NCBI GenBank assembly: GCA_022843905.1
Contig: JALHMT010000002.1
Span: 79,307-143,306 of the forward strand
From: Rubrivivax sp.
Lineage (GTDB): Bacteria > Pseudomonadota > Gammaproteobacteria > Burkholderiales > Burkholderiaceae_C
Length of the DNA: 64,000 nucleotides
Reading direction: 5' to 3'
In this document: positions 1-6,706 of the stretch, one piece after another
Numbering within the stretch: the first letter of the stretch is position 1
Layout: the number at the start of each line of letters is the position of its first letter
Program-made: the position numbers and the translations under genes
The notes under the pieces: generated by a model
The model's input: only the letters and a program-made list of their open reading frames with translations
The model's database searches: none
What the model was told of the DNA's origin: nothing

Positions 1-60
1 GTGCCGCGACGCCACGGCGAAGGCATGCAGGTGGTTGAGCGAGTAGCGCGCCAGAGGCAT
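1..60 (-). CDS. LysR-family regulator, N-terminal fragment (cut by window edge)
   Basis: Reading the minus strand from an ATG at position 60 gives 20 codons, MPLARYSLNHLHAFAVASRH, open to the window edge. The pattern L-N-x-L-x-A-F-x-x-A-x-R-H is the first helix of LysR winged-helix regulators of the AmpR/PenR type. It is divergent from a class A beta-lactamase, the classical arrangement in which an AmpR-like protein, responding to cell-wall fragments, controls the enzyme. Family assignment rests on only 20 residues plus context. The effector domain lies outside the window. Confidence 0.7.
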   Translation of the reverse strand, partial: MPLARYSLNHLHAFAVASRH

Positions 61-74
61 GAGACATCCTAATG

Positions 75-89
75 CCTGTTCCGAGCAGG
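75..89. promoter_or_regulatory. Imperfect inverted repeat between LysR and beta-lactamase genes
   Basis: CCTGTTC-C-GAGCAGG forms two 7-base arms with one mismatch around a single base. It sits in the ~85 bp between the divergent regulator and beta-lactamase starts, where a LysR-type regulator would bind. No convincing -35/-10 pair was seen beside it, so the operator role is an inference. Confidence 0.3.
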
Positions 90-145
90 TTTCGTTGGTG
101 CTCAGGGCCTTGCTTGCGAAGAATCGGCTGCCTTGCAACTCACCC

Positions 146-1033
146 ATGAGCTTGTGTATGCCCTTGACCCGCCGTTCCTTGCTGTGCGCCGCTGTTCCTC
201 TGCCCCTGGCAGCGCGCACGGCAGACGACCTGGCCGCGCTGGAAGCACGTGCCGGGGGCCGGCTCGGCGTGGCCTTGTTCGACACCGCGTCCCCCCGCCG
301 CTGGGTGCACCGCAGTGATGAACGCTTCGGCCTGTGCTCCACCTTCAAGCTGCCGCTGGCCGGCGCGGTGCTGCAGGCGCTGGACCAGGGCCGCCTGCGG
401 GCCGACGCCCGGCTGCCGCTGCGCCCCGAAGATCGCGTGCAGCACATGCCGACCACCGAAGCCTGGCTCGCGCGCGGCTGGGCCACGCCGACGGCGCTGG
501 CCCAGGCGGCCCAGCTCAGCAGTGACAACCTGGCCGCCAACGTGCTGCTGCGCAGCGTCGGCGGCCCCGAAGCCTTCACTGCATGGCTGCGCGCCCAGGG
601 TGACGCCGTCACGCGCGTGGACCGCTACGAGCCGGCGATGAACCGCGTGGCCGCGGGCGACGAGCGCGACACCACCAGCCCCGCCGCCTTCGCCGGTCTG
701 GTTGCCACGCTGTGCACCGGCGCGGCCTTGAAGCCCGCCCGCCGCGCGCTGCTGGTGCAGTGGATGCGCGACACGCGCACCGGCCAACGCCGCCTGCGCG
801 CCGGTCTGCCCGCGGCCTGGCGGGCGGGTGACAAGACCGGCACCGGCTTCGGCCCCGGCATGCCCGACCGCATCAACGACGTGGCGGTGTTCTGGCCGCC
901 CGGCCGTGCACCCTGGGTGCTGGCCTGCTTCTACGAAGGGCCGGCGCAAAGCAGCGATTGGGTGCGCCCGCAGGACGAAGCGGTACTCGCCGAAGTGGGG
1001 CGCCTGGCGGGCGCGTTCGCGCTGGCCATCTGA
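146..1033 (+). CDS. bla: Class A beta-lactamase (PenA-like, Tat-type signal)
   Basis: Secreted serine hydrolase that opens the beta-lactam ring. All class A landmarks are visible: S-T-F-K (nucleophile serine, about residue 65 from this start) preceded by Cys (Ambler position 69), S-D-N, R-Y-E-P-A-M-N (the general-base Glu) and K-T-G-T-G. The N-terminus T-R-R-S-L-L followed by a hydrophobic stretch resembles a twin-arginine signal, as in Burkholderia PenA. ATG 146 is used. ATG 158 would place the RR pair nearer the N-terminus and is equally plausible, since neither has a clear ribosome-binding site. The length of about 295 aa is normal. The divergent LysR fragment suggests inducible control. 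The Ambler 238 position is Gly, so the Cys69-Cys238 disulfide of KPC-like carbapenemases is absent. Confidence 0.9.
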   Translation: MSLCMPLTRRSLLCAAVPLPLAARTADDLAALEARAGGRLGVALFDTASPRRWVHRSDERFGLCSTFKLPLAGAVLQALDQGRLRADARLPLRPEDRVQHMPTTEAWLARGWATPTALAQAAQLSSDNLAANVLLRSVGGPEAFTAWLRAQGDAVTRVDRYEPAMNRVAAGDERDTTSPAAFAGLVATLCTGAALKPARRALLVQWMRDTRTGQRRLRAGLPAAWRAGDKTGTGFGPGMPDRINDVAVFWPPGRAPWVLACFYEGPAQSSDWVRPQDEAVLAEVGRLAGAFALAI

Positions 1034-1074
1034 AGGCGGTGCCGGCCGGCGGCGGCTGCCCCCACCCGGTCGGC

Positions 1075-1098
1075 GCCATGCTGCGCTGCCGGCATGGC
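1075..1098. terminator. Hairpin downstream of beta-lactamase
   Basis: GCCATGC (1075-1081) and GCATGGC (1092-1098) are perfect complements separated by 10 bases, about 40 bp after the bla stop. There is no T-tract, so it may only slow transcription or protect the mRNA end. Confidence 0.25.
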
Positions 1099-1139
1099 CC
1101 ATCCGCGTTCAGCGCCTCGCGTGGACAGGGGTTGAGGGT

Positions 1140-1157
1140 GTAGTGCGTATGCACTAC
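1140..1157. promoter_or_regulatory. Palindromic operator in front of ParD/ParE-like module
   Basis: GTAGTGC-GTAT-GCACTAC is a perfect 7-base inverted repeat around a 4-base spacer. It ends 9 bases before the antitoxin ATG at 1167. Ribbon-helix-helix antitoxins of this kind usually bind such palindromes over their own promoter, so this is the likely autoregulatory site. Confidence 0.6.
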
Positions 1158-1166
1158 GATGGCGCC

Positions 1167-1439
1167 ATGAAAGACGCTGTCATCCCCCAAGTCCGTGTCG
1201 AGTCCGAGCTGCGTGCCAGCCTTGACTCTGTACTTCTCCCTGGCGAAACACTGTCCGACTTCGTCGAGGCCGCCGTGCGCAACGCTGTCGAGTACCGGCG
1301 CGTCCAGACTGACTTCGCTTCGCGATGCGACGCATCCCTGGCCGAGTACGAGCGCACAGGCGTCTCCATCCCCGCCGCCCAGGTCATCGCCAAGCTTGAA
1401 TCCAAATTGGCCAAGCGTCGCAAGCAACTGGGCGGATGA
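1167..1439 (+). CDS. Antitoxin of ParD/ParE-like module (ribbon-helix-helix)
   Basis: Small protein of 90 aa. Its first 45 residues (I-P-Q-V-R-V-E-S-E-L...L-S-D-F-V-E-A-A-V) have the strand-helix-helix pattern of an RHH DNA-binding antitoxin, and the rest is a charged, probably toxin-wrapping C-terminus ending in K/R-rich helix. It is followed, with an ATGA overlap, by a ParE-family toxin gene, which makes the role clear. A 7-base palindrome just upstream is the likely autoregulatory operator. ATG 1167 is preferred over the in-frame ATG at 1149 because the latter lies inside that palindrome. Confidence 0.75.
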   Translation: MKDAVIPQVRVESELRASLDSVLLPGETLSDFVEAAVRNAVEYRRVQTDFASRCDASLAEYERTGVSIPAAQVIAKLESKLAKRRKQLGG

Positions 1440-1750
1440 GCTACGTCGTCGAGTTCACGCAGGGCGCTGAAGACGATCTGATGCGGCTCTACGACTTCCT
1501 GCTCGATCGTGCCGAAACGCTCGAAGAACTCGACGTGGCTGACGAGGCGATCGAGGTGATCCGGCAAGCCGCATTGAGCCACCTGTCGACGACGCCGTAC
1601 AGCTATCGCAAGGTCGGAGCCCGCTCGACTCTGCGCGAACTCATCATCCCGATCGGCACCGCTGGCTACATCCTGCGCTTCGACATCCGCTCGCCCGGGT
1701 TGGTGCTCGTGATCGGCGCACGCCATCAGCGCGAGGAAGACTTCCACTGA
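1436..1750 (+). CDS. ParE/RelE-superfamily toxin
   Basis: A 104-aa protein with the ParE-like layout: N-terminal strand (S-Y-V-V-E-F-T), a helical hairpin (residues 9-50), then the core S-Y-R-K-V-G...L-R-E-L-I-I-P and the C-terminal strand L-V-L-V-I-G-A-R-H-Q-R-E-E-D. Family members poison gyrase (ParE) or cut mRNA (RelE); the sequence alone cannot tell which. It overlaps the antitoxin stop by 4 bases, so the two are co-translated. The conserved C-terminal H-Q-R-E-x-D is intact, so it looks functional. Confidence 0.8.
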   Translation: MSYVVEFTQGAEDDLMRLYDFLLDRAETLEELDVADEAIEVIRQAALSHLSTTPYSYRKVGARSTLRELIIPIGTAGYILRFDIRSPGLVLVIGARHQREEDFH

Positions 1751-1774
1751 CCCATCCAGGCAGCAGCCAGGCGT

Positions 1775-1792
1775 GGGTACCTTCCGGTACCC
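1775..1792. terminator. Hairpin after ParD/ParE-like module
   Basis: GGGTACC-TTCC-GGTACCC is a perfect 7-bp stem with a 4-base loop, 25 bp after the toxin stop and before the next module. No T-run follows, so termination is only possible, not shown. Confidence 0.35.
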
Positions 1793-1876
1793 GCTGTCGG
1801 CCATCAGGAGACAGTCGGTCGGAGCGAAGGCGGCCGTTCGGCAGGCCGACGCAAGCCTTGCCGAGCCCTGGATGTA

Positions 1877-1898
1877 TTACCATGATGATCATGGGTAA
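1877..1898. promoter_or_regulatory. Near-palindrome in front of AbrB/PIN module
   Basis: TTACCATGAT-G-ATCATGGGTAA is an inverted repeat with one extra G in the right arm. It ends about 18 bases before the antitoxin ATG, just upstream of its AAGGAG ribosome-binding site. This is the expected place for an AbrB/MazE-fold autorepressor to bind. Confidence 0.5.
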
Positions 1899-1916
1899 CA
1901 CTCAAGGAGAGCGTGC

Positions 1917-2165
1917 ATGGCGACGACGCTGACCAGCAAGGGGCAGGTCACGATTCCCAAGCGCATCCGCGATGCGATGCAGCTGGTGCCAGGCGCATCT
2001 GTGGAGTTTTCGGTGAACGCGGCCGGCGAGGTGGTTCTTCACCCAGCACGGCCCGCCGGACGCGCCCGCAAACCGACTCGCGACCGTTTCGATGCGGTTC
2101 GTGGTCAGGCTGACGTGCCCTGGCGCACCGATGCATTGATGAAGCTGCTGCGCTCCGACGATTGA
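1917..2165 (+). CDS. AbrB/MazE-fold antitoxin (VapB type)
   Basis: An 82-aa protein opening with M-A-T-T-L-T-S-K-G-Q-V-T-I-P-K-x-I-R-D, the signature of the swapped-hairpin AbrB/SpoVT DNA-binding domain (residues 1-45). The C-terminal half (residues 46-82) is charged, ends near A-L-M-K-L-L-R and would occupy the toxin. AAGGAG lies 8 bases before the ATG. Its stop overlaps the start of a PIN-domain gene (TGATG), giving a two-gene module. An upstream near-palindrome is the probable operator. Confidence 0.85.
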   Translation: MATTLTSKGQVTIPKRIRDAMQLVPGASVEFSVNAAGEVVLHPARPAGRARKPTRDRFDAVRGQADVPWRTDALMKLLRSDD

Positions 2166-2563
2166 TGCTGCTGGTGGATACCAACGTCCTCGTGGACGTG
2201 TTGCAGAACGATCCGCAATGGGCCGACTGGTCCATCGCGCAGTTGCGCGCCCAGGCCAATCTGCATGCCTTGGCCATCAACCCGGTCATCTACGCCGAGA
2301 TGTCGCTCTCGTTCTCGACCCTTGAAGCACTCGACGACGTGGTGCTCACCCTGGCGCTGGAACTGCGCGAGATCCCTCGGCCAGCCCTCTTCCTGGCAGC
2401 CAAGGCCTACGCGCTGTATCGCCGGCGCGGCGGCACCAAGGCGCAGGTGCTGCCGGACTTTTTCATCGGAGCCCACGCCGCCGTCGAGGGTTGGCCCTTG
2501 CTGACCCGGGACGCCAGCCGTTTCAAGACCTACTTCCCTGCGCTCCATGTCATTGCCCCTTGA
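2165..2563 (+). CDS. PIN-domain ribonuclease toxin (VapC type)
   Basis: A 132-aa PIN-fold protein. Metal-binding acidic residues are visible: D in L-V-D-T-N-V-L at the N-terminus, E in Y-A-E-M-S near residue 43, D in L-P-D-F-F-I-G-A-H near residue 99 and T-R-D near residue 118. VapC proteins cut RNA, often tRNA, and are held silent by the adjacent VapB. ATG 2165 shares its A with the antitoxin stop; a TTG three bases upstream is the alternative start. All catalytic acids are present, so the gene looks active. It is the second toxin-antitoxin pair within 1.4 kb. Confidence 0.85.
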   Translation: MLLVDTNVLVDVLQNDPQWADWSIAQLRAQANLHALAINPVIYAEMSLSFSTLEALDDVVLTLALELREIPRPALFLAAKAYALYRRRGGTKAQVLPDFFIGAHAAVEGWPLLTRDASRFKTYFPALHVIAP

Positions 2564-2941
2564 GGCGGGACCAAAGGCGATAAGACGGTCGCCGACACGA
2601 GCGTCTGCTTCGGCGGGACAGCAAGGGCAGTGACTCCACAGGGTCGGCAGTGTGAATTCGAAGCGGTGAACAGCAGTCACTGGCCGGATCTCCGGCGGTG
2701 CTGGCCCGACGTCGACGCCGGCTACGTCAGCAGTACCTTGCATTCCGGTCGCTGGCGCCACTGCGCGTCGGGAGCGTTAATGACCGCAAGGCAACCGAGA
2801 CTGTGAGTTCGGCGCCTACCGGCGACGGTCGGCTCACGCTACGCAGCGGCCATCGGAGGCTTTGCCTGGCGGCCTTTCCGATTGTCTCGGTCGACTCATG
2901 GCCCCGAGGAAGTCGACGATGACCATCGCGACAAGTGTGAC
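2564..2941. other. Non-coding gap, no recognisable content
   Basis: About 380 bp between the PIN toxin and the FAD-oxidase remnant. Reading frames here are short and show no family pattern, and no tRNA, strong hairpin or promoter was found. Given the gene fragment that follows, it is probably decayed DNA. Confidence 0.5.
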
Positions 2942-3232
2942 TCTCGGCTGGATTCTGTCGTTCATGAGCACTCCCAAAACCTGCAGGATGTGCTGGACCC
3001 ACTGGGCCTGGCGGTGAAGATCATGCAGAGCTACTCGAACTTCACGATCGGTGGCTCGGTCTCCGTCACCTGTCAAGGCCGATACGTCCACCTGGGGCCC
3101 GTCGGGCATTCGCTCCGGCCACTGCAGTTGGTGACTGCCGACGGGTCCGTGCTCGAGGTCGGTCCTGCCCAGAGGCCGGAGCTGTTCGCGGCAGCGATCG
3201 GTGGCTATGGCGCGTTGGGCGTCATCACCGAA
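2942..3232 (+). pseudogene. Remnant of FAD-binding (vanillyl-alcohol-oxidase-fold) oxidase
   Basis: The plus frame here reads like the middle of a PCMH-type FAD-binding domain: N-L-Q-D-V-L-D-P-L-G-L, I-M-Q-S-Y-S-N-F-T-I-G-G-S, G-R-Y-V, L-V-T-A-D-G and L-F-A-A-A-I-G-G-Y-G-A-L-G-V-I-T. These segments match the order of sugar-lactone/alcohol oxidases of several hundred residues, but only about 95 residues survive. The N-terminal FAD lobe is missing and the C-terminal substrate domain is lost: the frame runs straight into the tail of the opposite-strand TPP gene. It is a dead fragment left by deletion. Confidence 0.7.
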
Positions 3233-3253
3233 AGAGCGTCGGCCTGTACCGCC

Positions 3254-4954
3254 TCAGGAAACGAAGTGCGCCCGGATCTCCGGATTGACCCTGCAATCCA
3301 ACACGAGTGGAACAGCGGGCCGACTGAGCAGCCATTGTTCGACGACCCTCAGATCCGCCGGCACCTTGATGGTTGCCGCCTGTGCGCCCATGGCCAAGGC
3401 CATGGCGCTGAACGACGGGGTCGGGGTCCTGGCGATTTCAGGGTCCATGCCGTGCTCGGTCAGGAAGTTGACTTCTGATCCGAGGGCCTCGTCGTTGCTC
3501 ACTACCACGAGGATGGGCAAGCGCAGGCGGGCGGCAGTTTCCAGGTCGCCCAGCGACATCATCATGCTGCCGTCGCCGATGGCCACGACCACGATCTCTC
3601 CCGGGCGACCCATGGCCGCGCCGATGGCAGAACCGATGCCCAGGCCGATCGCACCGGCGTCGGATGCCTGCGCGAAGTTCCGTGCCTTCTCGACGTGGAT
3701 GTAGCGGATGGCGAATCGCGCCTGCTGGCCGCCATCGACGCAAAGAATGCGCTGCGGGGGCAAGACACGATCGAGTTCGATCATCAGGGTCCGGGGGTCG
3801 ATCAGCCCGGAGCTGCTCTGGTCCTTGATGCCATCGCTCGCACGAAAGCCCGCGATGACTTCCTGCACCGCAGCCGTCCGGAAGCCTTCGGCCGCATGGG
3901 CTCGTCGTTCCAGTTCGGCCACCAGCATCTCGGCCGTCTGCCTCGTATCGGCCTGGACGGCCATCTCCACATCGACAAAGCGTCCGAATGCCGCTTGATC
4001 GGTGTCGACCTGGATGACCATGGCCTTCGGGAACAAGGTGTTCTTGTAGGTGGTCAGCGCGTTCAGACCGGCACCGAATACCAGCACGCAGTCGGCTTGC
4101 GGGATCAATTCGGACGCAACCGGGGTGGCGTACGTGCCGCAGATGCCGACGTTGTACGGGTCGCCATGAAACAGCGCGTTGGCGTGCAGTGTCGTCGCCA
4201 GCAGCGAGCCGGTGAGTTCACCCAGGCGCCGCAGCGCAGGGGCCGCCCCCGAAGCCACGGCCCCTCTGCCCGCAAGGATCAGGGGCCGGTTGACCGCCCA
4301 GGTTTCCTGCAGGAGGTCGGCAACGGTCGCGATCTGTGCAGGATCGGGCGGCGCCGTCGCAGCCGTGGCTGCTGTGGCCGTTGCCGCACGATGGCCTGCG
4401 CCGTCCAAGGGGTCCTGCAGGACGTCCCGCGGCAGCATGAGCACGACCGTTCGCCGTGTCGCGTGGTCCAGAGCGGCCAGGGTCTCGCGCCACGCTGCCG
4501 CAGCAGTCGCTGGCTTGACCGTGCAGATGCCAAGTACTTCGAGCACAGCGCCCTGTGGAAAATGCTTCAGCCAACTGGCCGGCGGGGTGGTGCGGATGAC
4601 GCTGCGTTCGTGGTCGTCCTCTGCAACGCGGCCGGTGCCGATCAGGACACACACGCGGGAGCTTCCCCGGTGGGCGGTGTTGATGGCAGTGATCGCGTTG
4701 GAGAATCCCGGGCCGCCCGTCACGGTGGCAACACCCACGCGGCCGGTGACGCGCGAGTAGCCGTCCGCCATGGCGACGGCCTGGTTCTCGTGACGCACGG
4801 AAACGTAGCGTATGCCGCGCTCGGAAGCGGCCAGGGCCAAGGGGCCGGTGTCGTCACCCAGCACGCCGAAGATGTACTCGACGCCAGCCGTTGCGAGCGC
4901 GTCGGCCACCATCTCGAAGCCGTGGCTGCGCACCGATGCGATGTTCGCGTTCAT
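3254..4954 (-). CDS. Thiamine-diphosphate-dependent enzyme (acetolactate-synthase superfamily)
   Basis: A 566-aa protein with the three-domain plan of ThDP decarboxylases/carboligases. An N-terminal pyrimidine-binding domain has the catalytic Glu in R-H-E-N-Q-A (about residue 56) and G-G-P-G-F-S-N. A central Rossmann-like domain includes A-G-R-G-A-V-A. A C-terminal diphosphate domain has G-D-G-S-M-M-M (about 458-464) followed by V-V-S-N-D-E. GAGGA precedes the ATG. It lies 72 bp behind a Bug receptor on the same strand, so it may act on the imported acid. Biosynthetic acetolactate synthase is unlikely because no small subunit adjoins it. Relatives include sulfopyruvate decarboxylase, benzoylformate decarboxylase and oxalyl-CoA decarboxylase; the substrate cannot be told. 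Confidence 0.8.
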   Translation of the reverse strand: MNANIASVRSHGFEMVADALATAGVEYIFGVLGDDTGPLALAASERGIRYVSVRHENQAVAMADGYSRVTGRVGVATVTGGPGFSNAITAINTAHRGSSRVCVLIGTGRVAEDDHERSVIRTTPPASWLKHFPQGAVLEVLGICTVKPATAAAAWRETLAALDHATRRTVVLMLPRDVLQDPLDGAGHRAATATAATAATAPPDPAQIATVADLLQETWAVNRPLILAGRGAVASGAAPALRRLGELTGSLLATTLHANALFHGDPYNVGICGTYATPVASELIPQADCVLVFGAGLNALTTYKNTLFPKAMVIQVDTDQAAFGRFVDVEMAVQADTRQTAEMLVAELERRAHAAEGFRTAAVQEVIAGFRASDGIKDQSSSGLIDPRTLMIELDRVLPPQRILCVDGGQQARFAIRYIHVEKARNFAQASDAGAIGLGIGSAIGAAMGRPGEIVVVAIGDGSMMMSLGDLETAARLRLPILVVVSNDEALGSEVNFLTEHGMDPEIARTPTPSFSAMALAMGAQAATIKVPADLRVVEQWLLSRPAVPLVLDCRVNPEIRAHFVS

Positions 4955-5026
4955 GCTCGTTTCCTCATCGGTGATTCACGTCGTTCGCCATCGCTTCTGC
5001 GCGGATGCGCCCACGCAGGCGCGGGC

Positions 5027-5998
5027 TCAGATCTTGATCTTGGCCTTCCGCGCCACGTCCCCCCACTTCGCCAGATCGTCCCGGATCAGGTTGCCGAGCG
5101 CGTCCGGTGTCGACCAGGCGGGACTCATGCCGGCGCCCTGCAGGCGCGCCGTGACGGCGGGGTCCGTCAGGATGGCCTGCGTCTCGCGGTTCAGGCGGTC
5201 CACGATCTCCTTGGGCGTGCCTGCCGGGGCCGACAGGCCGAACCAGGAGGCCGCATCGAAACCGGTGAGTCCGCCTTCGCGGAAGGTCGGCACGTCGGGG
5301 ATGGCGGCGTTGCGCTGCGGCGAGGGTATGCCGATGCCCACCAGCTTCTTGTCTGCGATGAAGGGCGCCGCCACGGCGACCGAGATGAAGGCTGCCGGAA
5401 CGGTGCCGCCCACCACGTCGAGCACGAACTTGCCGCTGCCGGAGGCATAGGGGATGTGCACCCAGTCCAGGCCGGCATTGAGCCTCAGCAACTCGCCCGC
5501 CATCTGTGCCGTGCTGCCGATGCCCGGCGACGCGTACGACAGCTTGCCCGGGTTCGCCTTGGCGTACTGCAGCAGCTCGTTGATGTTGCGTGCCGGCACC
5601 GAAGGGTGAGCGGCGATCACCAGGTCGACGTCGGCCAGCTTGGCCACCGGCGCGAGGCCCCGGACCGGATCGAACGGGAAGTTGTCCTGCAGGACAGGTG
5701 CGATGCCGACGGTGCCGTCGAACACCAGCAGCAGCGTGTAGCCGTCGGGCGCAGACCGGGCCACGTACGTGGCACCGATCACGCCTGTCGCGCCAGGCTT
5801 GTTTTCTACGATCACCTGGGTCTTCAGCGCAGTCCCGAGTCGCTCGGCCAACAATCGCGCGAGCATGTCGGCAGAGCCGCCCGCGCCGAAGGGCACGATC
5901 AGCTTCACAGGCTTGTTGGGATACGCGGGCTGGGCAACTGCCAATGGCGCGACGCACAAGGCGCCAAGCTGCGCAAGATGGGTTCGGCGGTTACTCAT
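5027..5998 (-). CDS. Bug-family periplasmic solute-binding receptor
   Basis: A 323-aa member of the TctC/Bug receptors that capture small carboxylates. The features are a signal peptide (M-S-N-R-R-T-H-L-A-Q-L-G to A-V-A-Q-P-A), the family opening Y-P-N-K-P-V-K-L-I-V-P-F-G-A-G-G, the A-P-D-G-Y-T-L-L loop, the W-V-H-I-P-Y-A-S-G ligand region and the I-P-D-V-P-T-F-R-E-G hinge. No TctA/TctB permease gene is nearby, as usual for the many orphan Bug genes of Burkholderiales. It is probably co-transcribed with the ThDP enzyme 72 bp downstream, which suggests a keto- or dicarboxylic acid ligand. Confidence 0.9.
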   Translation of the reverse strand: MSNRRTHLAQLGALCVAPLAVAQPAYPNKPVKLIVPFGAGGSADMLARLLAERLGTALKTQVIVENKPGATGVIGATYVARSAPDGYTLLLVFDGTVGIAPVLQDNFPFDPVRGLAPVAKLADVDLVIAAHPSVPARNINELLQYAKANPGKLSYASPGIGSTAQMAGELLRLNAGLDWVHIPYASGSGKFVLDVVGGTVPAAFISVAVAAPFIADKKLVGIGIPSPQRNAAIPDVPTFREGGLTGFDAASWFGLSAPAGTPKEIVDRLNRETQAILTDPAVTARLQGAGMSPAWSTPDALGNLIRDDLAKWGDVARKAKIKI

Positions 5999-6241
5999 TC
6001 CGCGTCTCCGCTTCCGAGCAATCCGCCGTCGAACCGAGCTGTTTGCGCATGCATGTCTCCTGCTTGTGGTTGGGACTGACGTCGTTCCGAATATAGGCCC
6101 TGGTTCCGGGCTGGGAGCTCAAGGGTTTCATGGAGAGCCCTGCAGGGCGGGTCCGCCCATCGGCTCCCGCCGGCACCCCCTCAAGATCGCCCCGAGGCGG
6201 CCGATAACCGTTCTGTGCTGAGACCTGTCGGGAAAAACTGC

Positions 6242-6697
6242 ATGAACCGTCGCGGTCGCCGCGGGCTGACCTTGCTGGAGACGCTGACGGCCCTGGCGCT
6301 GGTGGCCATCCTGGCCAGCATGGCCGTGACCGGCTATGCGGGCTGGCGGGATCGGGTGATGACCAAGACGGCCCAGGAGGACATCATCGCGATGTCGATG
6401 TCGCTGGACACCTTCATGTCGGACAACGGCGCCCCGCCGGACAGCCTGGCCGCCATCGGGCGCCAGGGCCTGCGCGACCCCTGGGGCAACGCGTACGTCT
6501 ACACCAACCTGACCACGATCAATGGCAAGGGCCAGGCGCGCAAGGACCACTCGCTGGTCCCGCTGAACAGCGACTACGATCTGTTCAGCAAGGGGCCCGA
6601 CGGTCAGTCGGCTTCCGCGTTGACGGCCAAGTCCAGCCGCGACGACATCCTGCGCGCCAACAACGGCCGCTTCATCGGCCCGGCGTCCTTGTACTGA
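6242..6697 (+). CDS. GspG-like type II pseudopilin
   Basis: A 151-aa class III prepilin. The leader M-N-R-R-G-R-R-G ends in the peptidase site G-L-T-L-L-E, followed by a ~20-residue hydrophobic helix (L-T-A-L-A-L-V-A-I-L-A). The globular part has the major-pseudopilin hallmarks D-P-W-G-N-A-Y and D-Y-D-L-F-S-K-G-P-D-G. ATG 6242 places the cleavage site at residue 8. No other secretion or pilus gene is present. Instead it lies 9 bp before a large GGDEF-EAL gene in an apparent two-gene operon, so it must use an assembly platform encoded elsewhere or serve another function. Confidence 0.85.
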   Translation: MNRRGRRGLTLLETLTALALVAILASMAVTGYAGWRDRVMTKTAQEDIIAMSMSLDTFMSDNGAPPDSLAAIGRQGLRDPWGNAYVYTNLTTINGKGQARKDHSLVPLNSDYDLFSKGPDGQSASALTAKSSRDDILRANNGRFIGPASLY

Positions 6698-6706
6698 TCC
6701 GCCGTC

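Noticed and set aside
2564..2941. Possible attachment site or mobile-element end beside the toxin genes
   Set aside because: No integrase, tRNA, target duplication or terminal repeat is visible.
3695..6079. A 794-codon open frame on the plus strand
   Set aside because: It opposes the ThDP enzyme and Bug receptor, which have clear motifs; the frame itself has none.
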